Shown piece by piece: positions 25,368 to 31,836 of a stretch of DNA of 34,453 nt (positions are counted from its first letter, which is position 1; each line of letters begins with the position of its first letter). The stretch covers positions 1,005-35,457 of the forward strand of contig JAHEBN010000022.1 of assembly GCA_024645245.1 (NCBI GenBank), in the 5' to 3' direction. The DNA comes from Jiulongibacter sp. (lineage in GTDB: Bacteria > Bacteroidota > Bacteroidia > Cytophagales > Spirosomataceae). The notes below the pieces were generated by a model that was not told where the DNA came from, ran no database searches, and saw only the letters and a list, made by a program, of their open reading frames with translations. The position numbers and the translations under genes are program-made.

Positions 25368-26903
25368 TTAGAACCAATTCTTTTTGCGGGTACTTACTCC
25401 TAAAGCACCTAAAAGCGATCTCGTTAATATGTTTGCTGCAGTACGACCAACTTGCCTCGCAGTGGTACTTGTAAGAATGGTTTCTAAAGTCGATTTTTCT
25501 TGTTTCGCTCTACCAACTTTGGCTGGTGTTTTATCTTCTTCTTCAGCCGCTTTTTCTAATTTTTTGTTCAAAATTTCGTAAGCACTTTCGCGATCTACCA
25601 CTTTATTGTACTTATCCACTAATTTTGAACCAGCCAAAAGATCATTTATTTCAGAATCGGTTAAAACATCCATGCGGCTTTTGGGAGGACACATATAAGT
25701 AACAGCAAGCGGAGTAGGTACGCCTTTTTCGTTCAAGGCAGTAACCAGTGCTTCCCCAATCCCCATGGAAGTAATTACCGTTTCTGTATCGTAAAAGTCG
25801 GTAAGTGGATAATTATCAGCAGCTTCTTTTATTTTTTTTCTATCCGAGGCCGTAAAAGCCCTTAATGCATGTTGAATTTTCAAACCTAATTGACTTAAAA
25901 CCGAAGCTGGCACATCTTGTGGATTCTGCGTACAGAAATAAATTCCAACGCCTTTGGAACGAATCAACTTAATCACGGTTTCAATCTGTTGAAGCAATGC
26001 TTTGGATGCTTCCTGAAAAACCAAGTGAGCTTCGTCAATAAAAATTACCAGTTTAGGCCTGTCTTCATCGCCTGCTTCGGGCAAACCTGCATATAATTCG
26101 GCGAGAAGACTTAGCATAAATGTCGAAAAAAGTTTTGGTCTGTCCATCAGGTCAATTACCCGAAGAATTGAAATCATACCCCGACCATTCTTATCTATCC
26201 GCATCAGATCGTCTACATCAAACGATGTTTCCCCAAAAAACAAATCGGCACCTTGTTGTTGCAATTCAATCACTTTACGCATTATAGTTCCAAGCGAAGT
26301 GGTTGACATTTTACCGTAACTGTTTTCAAAGTCAGCTTTACCTTCATCCGATAAAAACTGAATAACTTTTATAAAGTCTTTAAGATCTAGCAAAGGCAAA
26401 GCCTGGTCGTCGCAATATTTGAATAAGGCAGAAAGTATGCCCTCCTGCGTATCATTCAGGCCCAGAATTTTGGCTAGAAGAATAGGTCCGAATTCAGATA
26501 CTGTTGCTCTTAATCTAACTCCTTTTTGATCACTTAGTGTTAATAGTTCTACCGGATAACCCGTTGGTGTGTAGGTGATTCCCGCTGCATTGGTGCGTTC
26601 CAGAATAAAATCTTTCGCTTCACCGGGCTGGGCAATACCACTTAAATCGCCTTTAATATCCATCATAAGTACTGGAATACTATTATCACTCATGGCTTCA
26701 GCCAGTACTTGTAAACTTTTGGTTTTACCAGTACCCGTAGCACCGGCAATCAGGCCATGACGGTTTAAGGTTTTTAGTGGTATTTTTATAATCGCTTCAG
26801 GTACAACCTGATCTTCGTACTTGGATGCACCTAAAATGAGCGATTCGCCTTTAAATGTGTATCCTTGATTAATAGATTTTATAAAGTCTTCTTTCTTACT
26901 CAT
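25368..26903 (-). CDS. HerA-like ATPase (DUF853/YjgR family)
   Basis: A 511-residue P-loop ATPase of the HerA/FtsK clade. Walker A 'AGATGTGKTKSLQ' is at about 53-65, preceded by 'LNRHGLIAG' and followed by 'LMMDIKGDLSGIAQPG'. The Walker B is 'LVIFIDEAHLVF', with a sensor-like 'IYFCTQNPQDVPASVLSQLG' and an arginine-rich 'HALRAFTASDRKKI'. This is the YjgR/DUF853 pattern, a widespread helicase-like protein of unknown role. The NurA partner of archaeal-type HerA is absent. The C-terminus is basic with 'TTARQVGRTAANILTRSLLGALG', a conserved tail in this family. It is the first gene of a four-gene minus-strand operon. Confidence 0.88.
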   Translation of the reverse strand: MSKKEDFIKSINQGYTFKGESLILGASKYEDQVVPEAIIKIPLKTLNRHGLIAGATGTGKTKSLQVLAEAMSDNSIPVLMMDIKGDLSGIAQPGEAKDFILERTNAAGITYTPTGYPVELLTLSDQKGVRLRATVSEFGPILLAKILGLNDTQEGILSALFKYCDDQALPLLDLKDFIKVIQFLSDEGKADFENSYGKMSTTSLGTIMRKVIELQQQGADLFFGETSFDVDDLMRIDKNGRGMISILRVIDLMDRPKLFSTFMLSLLAELYAGLPEAGDEDRPKLVIFIDEAHLVFQEASKALLQQIETVIKLIRSKGVGIYFCTQNPQDVPASVLSQLGLKIQHALRAFTASDRKKIKEAADNYPLTDFYDTETVITSMGIGEALVTALNEKGVPTPLAVTYMCPPKSRMDVLTDSEINDLLAGSKLVDKYNKVVDRESAYEILNKKLEKAAEEEDKTPAKVGRAKQEKSTLETILTSTTARQVGRTAANILTRSLLGALGVSTRKKNWF

Positions 26904-26935
26904 CTTTTATTGATAATTTCAGGGATTAATAGAAA

Positions 26936-26943
26936 CAAAAGTA
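26936..26943 (-). promoter_or_regulatory. TAnnTTTG (-7-like) box of HerA-like/kinase/folD/protease operon
   Basis: On the minus strand this reads TACTTTTG, a consensus match about 32 bases upstream of the HerA-like ATG (26903). No -33 TTTG at the right spacing. The divergent spacer (26904-26992) is otherwise an A/T-rich run. Confidence 0.35.
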
Positions 26944-26992
26944 ATTAAAAACAAAAAATAATAAAGCCTTTATACCTTAAGAGGCAAACAAA

Positions 26993-27184
26993 ATGGAAGA
27001 TATACTAAAAAAAATGGCCGTTACCTTAATGATAGCGGCCGGTGGCTTGATGTTTTTATTTCTTTTAATTGATTTAGAAATATTTGGAACAGGCGTAAAA
27101 ATAAGTAATATGTATTACCTGTTCATGGCAATTGTATTTTTGGCTGGCATTGGACTTTTCAGAATCCGAAAGAATTTCCGATAA
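26993..27184 (+). CDS. Small two-helix membrane protein
   Basis: A 63-residue protein with two hydrophobic segments: about 8-28 ('MAVTLMIAAGGLMFLFLLIDL') and about 40-57 ('YYLFMAIVFLAGIGLF'). It ends in a basic tail ('RIRKNFR'), which suggests an inner-membrane hairpin with cytoplasmic C-terminus. No family recognised. Its stop abuts, with zero gap, the convergent stop of the HNH-like gene. It is short, but the ATG, the paired membrane segments and the fit between neighbours make it a plausible gene. Confidence 0.55.
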   Translation: MEDILKKMAVTLMIAAGGLMFLFLLIDLEIFGTGVKISNMYYLFMAIVFLAGIGLFRIRKNFR

Positions 27185-27832
27185 TCAGATTTCGATATTT
27201 CCCCAATACTTCCCGCTTTTTATGTGATCAATTACAGTGGTACTTACTCCAAATTGCTTGGCCAATATACGTATACGGGTTTTTCCCTCACGTAATCTTT
27301 TCTTTAAGACTTTAACCTGAGCAATGGTAAGTTTTACACCTTTACCTTTTTTGATAAGTAATTGTTGCTGGTATTCACTGGCATCTTTTACATCGTAATA
27401 AAAGGCGTAATAATCATCTTTGGTTACCCATTTCAGATTTTTAACCTCATTATTCTGGATATCTTTATCCAAATGAATAATCATATTCTTAATTTCCGGA
27501 TCGTCATTTGGGATGAAAAGTTTAGCTACCTCCAGATGTATACGTCGATGATAAGTTAATACTCTTCTACGGCCATCTTCGGGCGTAGGATTAAAATAGC
27601 TGAAGTTTACATTTATGGGTTTTCCTGCTTCAACCTTCTTATGTATCAAGCGGCCATCCTTTTTTACATCCTCGTAATAGGAGGCAACACGGCCATAATT
27701 AGAAATAGAATACTTTCTTTTTCTTAAATGACTATATTGATCTACATACTCCTTCCAAACCTCTTCGGGGTAGCTTACCAATTTTATTTTGGGAAGCTGT
27801 AATGGTGGTACAGACTTTCTTTTTTCTGACAT
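27185..27832 (-). CDS. NUMOD4/HNH-like protein with C-terminal helix-turn-helix
   Basis: 215 residues. Residues about 25-55 ('EEVWKEYV' through 'YSISNYGRVASY') match the NUMOD4 DNA-binding motif. Residues about 93-138 match an HNH_3-type core: 'HRRIHLEVAKLFIPND' (His99), 'MIIHLDKD' (His120), 'QNNEVKNLKWVT' (Asn127/128, Asn132). Residues about 165-210 contain 'ILAKQFGVSTTVIDHIKSGKYW', a helix-turn-helix of the type that ends many free-standing homing endonucleases. It could be a mobile homing endonuclease or a domesticated chromosomal DNA-binding protein. There are no flanking repeats, intron or phage genes, which favours domestication. A perfect 12-bp palindrome lies 24 bases upstream of its ATG and might be its own operator. 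Confidence 0.75.
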   Translation of the reverse strand: MSEKRKSVPPLQLPKIKLVSYPEEVWKEYVDQYSHLRKRKYSISNYGRVASYYEDVKKDGRLIHKKVEAGKPINVNFSYFNPTPEDGRRRVLTYHRRIHLEVAKLFIPNDDPEIKNMIIHLDKDIQNNEVKNLKWVTKDDYYAFYYDVKDASEYQQQLLIKKGKGVKLTIAQVKVLKKRLREGKTRIRILAKQFGVSTTVIDHIKSGKYWGNIEI

Positions 27833-27856
27833 TTTGGCTATTTTAATAAAAATTTT

Positions 27857-27868
27857 ACTTCCGGAAGT
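27857..27868. promoter_or_regulatory. Perfect 12-bp palindrome upstream of HNH/HTH gene
   Basis: ACTTCCGGAAGT is its own reverse complement. It lies 24-36 bases upstream of the ATG at 27832, where an operator or a symmetric recognition site would be expected. It is GC-richer than the surrounding spacer (27833-27949), which otherwise shows only a repeated GGGAC at 27870 and 27881. A regulatory role is an inference. Confidence 0.4.
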
Positions 27869-27949
27869 GGGACCAATATAGGGACAGTAATAGCTATGAT
27901 TTCAATGCATGTGGAAGAGATACAAAACTGACCAAAATAAATTTTAATA

Positions 27950-29082
27950 TCAAGCAGAATTCATTAATTCTTCAATTTCCTCGGCCAAAAGTGGGATTTT
28001 AGCTGCGAGATTCATTGGTCCCTTTTCTGTTATAAGAATATCATTTTCAAGTCGGATGCCAAAAGCTTCTTTTTCAATGTATATACCTGGCTCACATGTG
28101 AAAATCATACCCGCTTGAAAGCTAATATACCTGCTCCCCACATCGTGCACATCTAAACCCAGCGGATGAGAAATACCATGTGGAAAATACTTTTGAACCA
28201 GTTTTTCATTATCGTCCTTTCCAAAATTTTCGCCCAAACCTATTTTATGAAGTACAGATGCGATAAATGAGATGATTTCTTTTTTTACTTCCAGTAAATT
28301 ATTGCCAGGTCTTAATAATTCAGTTGCAAAAAATAGAATATCGAGCACGGCTTCATACACTTCTTTTTGTCTTGGACTAAATTTACCATTTGCAGGAATC
28401 GCTCTGGTGATATCTGCATTGTAATTGGCGTATTCTGCACCGAAATCAATCAGGATTAAATCTCCATCTTTGATTTGTTCATTATTAGAAATATAGTGCA
28501 AAATACAGGCATTTGAACCACTCGCTACTATAGGTTGAAAAGCATGACCTCTTGAACGGTTCATTAAGAACTCGTGCGTAAGTTCTGCTTCCAGTTCAAA
28601 TTCATATTTTCCCGGTTTAACCGATTTTAAGACTCTTCTGAATGCTTTTTCCGATATGGAAATGGCTTTCTTTATTAATTCGATTTCAATATCTTCTTTT
28701 TTTAATCTTAAGTTGGCTAAAATCGGAGCCAATCTTTTTATTGGATGTAAAGAGAATTTTTGGCGAATTGAATTATTGAATCTTTCGTTTTTTGCGAGAA
28801 ATCCATCTTTTAAAGGATTAGATTCATTCGAATTCAGATAAATAATTTCTCCCGTAAGTTTTCATCCGGGTGATCAGGGAAAATTAACAAATAGGTATCT
28901 TCCTGATCGATTCCTGTTAAATAAAACAGATCATTATTTTGCCGAAAACCCATAATGCCGTCGGCATTGGTAGGCAAAACATCGTTCGAACAGAACAGGG
29001 CAATCCCTTTAGGATCAAGTTTTATTTCTAACTTTTTCCTGTTTATTTGGAAAAGATTTGTATTAATTTGTTCGTAACGCAT
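27950..29082 (-). pseudogene. pepP: Aminopeptidase P (Xaa-Pro aminopeptidase, M24) disrupted by an out-of-frame internal deletion
   Basis: Two pieces of one gene. The first (ATG 29082 to TGA at 28834) encodes the start of the AMP_N domain ('NNDLFYLTGIDQEDTYLLIFPD') and runs out at 'ENLREKLFI'. The second reading frame is open from about 28859 to 27950. It encodes 'YLNSNESNPLKDGF', then 'RLAPILANLRLKKEDIEIEL' and the full M24 catalytic domain, with metal ligands visible in 'DFGAEYANYNADITR', 'FPHGISHPLG', 'CEPGIYIE' and 'IRLENDI'. Family proteins are about 430 residues. Here roughly 45 residues are missing between the pieces near 28840-28850, and the frames do not match, so no full-length product is possible. 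The second frame has only weak start choices (TTG 28732). The cause could be genuine decay or an assembly error. Confidence 0.8.
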
Positions 29083-29083
29083 T

Positions 29084-29890
29084 TTAATTGAGTCGCAAAA
29101 CCATCAAACCACTGTGTTTTTTAATGCGATTAATGTAGCTTAATAAAGGTTCGTCCGAGATTACCACTTCTTTTTGTTCCGTCGATGCGTGCATGAAATG
29201 CAATTGATTTCCTTGCCAAATTGCGAATCCTTCGTGATTTACATCCAAACCTTCTACTGTTGAAGTAAAAGCAATAATATCACCATCTTTAATTTCTTTC
29301 AATTTAGTTGGCAAAGTAACTTTTGGTATTTCGTAAAATGCGTTGACTGCCAAATCATTCTCCATTTTCTGTATCTTGGCAAGCATATTATTATCGGTTT
29401 TAAAGGCCGGATAATATTGCCTGTGCGTACTCATGAAGTTTATTTTTTTTGCCTTTTTAATCCCGATTTTGGCGGTTACATTAGAAAGTATATTTTTTTT
29501 CTCCGCCTCTAGAGCCCAGTCCGTAAAATAATGAATACGAGAGGCGTAGTCTGTAATTTCTCCGTTTCGGTATCTTAAGTTGGTGATGTTATCTAGCACA
29601 GCTTGCTCATTATCAAGTCCTTGTTGATGTGCGAGTGCCATGGCCAACATGGTTTCTACAAAGGTGTAACAATCAAAACCATCGGTTCTGCAAATTAATT
29701 TTTCTGTATCACCCTCCAGAGTACCTCCTATATAGGGCGTGCCCAGGTAGTTTTTACCCAGTTCAAGTACTTGGCGTGGTGTTTCGGTACTACTGGTTTT
29801 CTGAAGGATTTCAGAAATAGAAGCCTTTTGAGCATTTACACTTAGGCAAATCACAAAAAGTAGTAAAAAGGCCGGAGCCGAAAGTTTCAT
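29084..29890 (-). CDS. Exported DUF1460 (N-acetylmuramoyl-L-alanine amidase-like) protein
   Basis: 268 residues with a signal peptide ('APAFLLLFVICLSVNAQ'). The mature part carries 'NYLGTPYIGGTLEGD', 'CRTDGFDCYTFVETMLAMA' (probable nucleophile Cys74) and 'DVNHEGFAIWQGNQLHFMHAS' (probable catalytic His). This is the DUF1460 pattern, an NlpC/P60-like cysteine amidase fold that acts on peptidoglycan. It is expected to be periplasmic. Its stop at 29084 is one base from the broken pepP start (29082), so the two were probably cotranscribed. The 5' spacer is shared with the divergent gatC operon. Confidence 0.82.
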   Translation of the reverse strand: MKLSAPAFLLLFVICLSVNAQKASISEILQKTSSTETPRQVLELGKNYLGTPYIGGTLEGDTEKLICRTDGFDCYTFVETMLAMALAHQQGLDNEQAVLDNITNLRYRNGEITDYASRIHYFTDWALEAEKKNILSNVTAKIGIKKAKKINFMSTHRQYYPAFKTDNNMLAKIQKMENDLAVNAFYEIPKVTLPTKLKEIKDGDIIAFTSTVEGLDVNHEGFAIWQGNQLHFMHASTEQKEVVISDEPLLSYINRIKKHSGLMVLRLN

Positions 29891-30021
29891 TTTTAATATT
29901 TTTGGATGAAGATATCTTTAAAACGTAAAATTGAGAAATGTATGCACTATTTTAAAAATTAATTCAGATTAAATTACTTTTTAGAAGCGGTGAAACATCA
30001 AATATGCTGATTTTGTTAAAG

Positions 30022-30076
30022 AAATTAGGAAAGCTTATCCCAAATAGGTGCTATTTTCCTCTTACTTTCCTAATTT
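30022..30076. repeat. Nested inverted repeat upstream of gatC operon
   Basis: A perfect 12-bp inverted repeat (AAATTAGGAAAG at 30022-30033, its complement at 30065-30076) encloses two unpaired 8-base segments and a second perfect 6-bp stem (AAATAG 30042-30047, CTATTT 30051-30056) with a GTG loop. The result is a symmetric 55-base structure: 12-bp stem, 8/8 internal loop, 6-bp stem, 3-base loop. It lies in the 242/272-base divergent spacer between the DUF1460 gene and gatC, so it is not a terminator of either. The right arm overlaps the promoter-like box at 30071-30078. Possible roles are a bipartite operator, a cruciform or an RNA element. The rest of the spacer (29891-30021) is AT-rich with nothing else that I can support. 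Confidence 0.6.
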
Positions 30077-30078
30077 TG
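30071..30078 (+). promoter_or_regulatory. TAnnTTTG (-7-like) promoter box of gatC-gatA-gatB operon
   Basis: TAATTTTG matches the Bacteroidota -7 consensus and lies inside the right arm of the nested inverted repeat, so anything bound to or folding that repeat would affect initiation. No clear -33 TTTG is present at 19-21 bases. A start point near 30083 would give a leader of 50-80 bases. Confidence 0.45.
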
Positions 30079-30162
30079 TCGGTCTTTAGCTTTCGCAGCT
30101 TGACAAAAACAGTTTAAGATAAAAATTAAAGGGTGTTGAATAATACCCAAGCCGCAATAGGA

Positions 30163-30432
30163 ATGAGTAAAATGATGTCGCTGGAGCACCTCTCCAGTAT
30201 TCGCGGAGCAGAGTCTTCAGAAGCAGTGGAAAAACTGTTTGAAGCAATAAAGAATGCCAAATCAAGTAATTCAGATAGCAGCCACAGGTTGAAAAATACG
30301 GCTGTGGAATTGGACGATTTACGTAATGATGAGGTCATTGAAAGCTCAGAAGATGTGAAAAAATTGATACGTCAGAATTTTCCGATGGAAAAAAATGGAT
30401 ACCTGGTTGTGGCTAAAGTTATAGAAGAATAA
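30163..30432 (+). CDS. gatC: Divergent GatC subunit of tRNA-dependent amidotransferase
   Basis: 89 residues from ATG 30163. An upstream GTG at 30133 would give 99, and a stop codon just before it limits any further extension. The C-terminal half fits GatC well: 'DDLRNDEVIESSEDVKKLI', then 'FPMEKNGYLVVAKVIEE', matching the family pattern L-R-x-D-x-V ... P ... G-Y-x-V-x-K-V. The N-terminal half ('MSLEHLSSIRGAESSEAVEKL') is only loosely like the usual helical hairpin. GatC wraps around GatA and GatB and stabilises the complex. Its stop overlaps the gatA ATG (TAATG), indicating translational coupling, and this context makes the call firm despite the divergence. Confidence 0.75.
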   Translation: MSKMMSLEHLSSIRGAESSEAVEKLFEAIKNAKSSNSDSSHRLKNTAVELDDLRNDEVIESSEDVKKLIRQNFPMEKNGYLVVAKVIEE

Positions 30433-31832
30433 TGGGATCGGAAATACAGAGAATTCACCAATTATTGGTTGAGAAAAAGATAAGTTGTACAGATTTGGTT
30501 CAGGGAAAATTGGATGAATTGACAAAAAGCACTTCAAATACTTCAAATTTCCTGCTGACAGATTATGCATTGAATCTGGCAAAAAAAGTAGACCAAAATA
30601 TAGCTAACGGGAAAGAAATTGGGATTTTAGAGGGAATTCCCTTTGGAATTAAAGATGTTTACCTGCTGCAAGGTTCACCAGCTTCTGGTAGTTCAGATTT
30701 TCTTCGGAATTATATTTCTCCATATACCGCAACAGCTATTCAAAAATTACTTGATGCAGGTGCAATTCCAATTGTTAAAGAAAATTGCGATAGTTTCGGT
30801 CACGGTAGTAGCAATGAAAACAGCGTATTCGGAGCTGTAAAAAATGCAGTTAATGAAAAATTAGTGGCTGGAGGCTCCAGTGGAGGTAGTGCCGTTAATG
30901 TGGCAAAAGGGTACACTGTATTTTCCATCGGTGGCGATACCGGTGGCTCAGTCAGGCAGCCCGCCGGATACAACAAAGTCTATGGTTTAAAACCCACCTA
31001 TGGCCGTATTTCAAGATATGGAATAATGGCCTATGCCTCTTCTACCGATGTGGTGGGTCCGATTGCACGTACAATGGAAGATATTCTGATGGTACTTAAT
31101 GTAATGTCCGGGAAAGATTATCACGACCAAACAACCATAAATTCGGATAACATTAGTTTAAGTGATTGTCAGGATAAGGAAGCGGCCCAAAAGCTAAAAG
31201 TTGGGTACTACAAAAGTTTTATAAACAATAAGGCCATTGAACCGGGTATCAAAACCGATTTTATGGCTTTAATTGAAAAGATAAAAGGCCAGGGAATAGA
31301 AGTTGTAGAGCTTGATTTTCTTGATTCCGAGACTTTGGTATCTACCTATTATACGCTTGCCATGGCCGAAACCGCCTCAAATCTGGCCAGATTGGATGGA
31401 ACCAATTATGGAAATCGCATTACCGGCACCAATCTGAAGGATACTTATGCCATTACGCGTTCCGAAAATTTTACCGTAGAAACGAAAAGAAGAATCGTTG
31501 GTGGAAATCAGGTTTTATCTCAAGGTCATTCGGAAGAAATATACCTGAAAGCGAGGCAAATACGTGATATTATTACTGAGCAGTTTGAATCAGAATTTGA
31601 GGAAGTAGATATTATTTTATCGCCGGTTTCGCCGAATAATGTTCCCGAAATTGGTAATAGCCTGAAAGATCCCATGACCATGTATTTATCAGATGCCTAC
31701 ACGGTCGGGTTTAGTTTGGGCGGTTTACCCACGCTTTCTGTGCCAGTAGGGCCATCAACCGGTTTGCAGGTGACGGCAGCTAAAAATCAGGAGCTTAAAA
31801 TCCTTCAATTTTCAAATTTAATAACAGCCTAA
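30432..31832 (+). CDS. gatA: Asp-tRNA(Asn)/Glu-tRNA(Gln) amidotransferase subunit A
   Basis: A 466-residue amidase-signature enzyme that hydrolyses glutamine and passes ammonia to GatB. The Lys-cis-Ser-Ser triad is visible: Lys74 ('PFGIKDVYLL'), Ser149 ('VAGGSSGGSAVNV') and Ser173 ('GGDTGGSVRQPAG'). 'GLKPTYGRISRYGIMAYASS' is the GatA-specific substrate region. The otherwise strongly conserved K-T-N-M-D-E-F stretch reads K-E-N-C-D-S-F, and the C-terminal end is slightly short, so the protein is somewhat divergent. It is coupled to gatC by a one-base overlap and lies 4 bases before gatB. All three amidotransferase subunits thus come from a single operon. Confidence 0.92.
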   Translation: MGSEIQRIHQLLVEKKISCTDLVQGKLDELTKSTSNTSNFLLTDYALNLAKKVDQNIANGKEIGILEGIPFGIKDVYLLQGSPASGSSDFLRNYISPYTATAIQKLLDAGAIPIVKENCDSFGHGSSNENSVFGAVKNAVNEKLVAGGSSGGSAVNVAKGYTVFSIGGDTGGSVRQPAGYNKVYGLKPTYGRISRYGIMAYASSTDVVGPIARTMEDILMVLNVMSGKDYHDQTTINSDNISLSDCQDKEAAQKLKVGYYKSFINNKAIEPGIKTDFMALIEKIKGQGIEVVELDFLDSETLVSTYYTLAMAETASNLARLDGTNYGNRITGTNLKDTYAITRSENFTVETKRRIVGGNQVLSQGHSEEIYLKARQIRDIITEQFESEFEEVDIILSPVSPNNVPEIGNSLKDPMTMYLSDAYTVGFSLGGLPTLSVPVGPSTGLQVTAAKNQELKILQFSNLITA

Positions 31833-31836
31833 TTTA

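Noticed and set aside
23144-26903. HerA-like ATPase plus protease operon as a defence island
   Set aside because: folD and a nucleoside-type kinase sit between them, the ATPase is of the YjgR housekeeping-like type, and no known defence gene is nearby. Kept only as a low-level observation for the protease.
28733-28833. Programmed frameshifting as the explanation of the split pepP
   Set aside because: A simple frame change would not restore the roughly 45 missing residues, and no slippery heptamer followed by a structure is evident at the junction.
30074-30108. TTTTGTC/GACAAAA inverted repeat considered as a transcription terminator or attenuator
   Set aside because: The stem is weak and AT-rich and is not followed by a T run, so I do not call a terminator; it is only mentioned with the gatC upstream structure.
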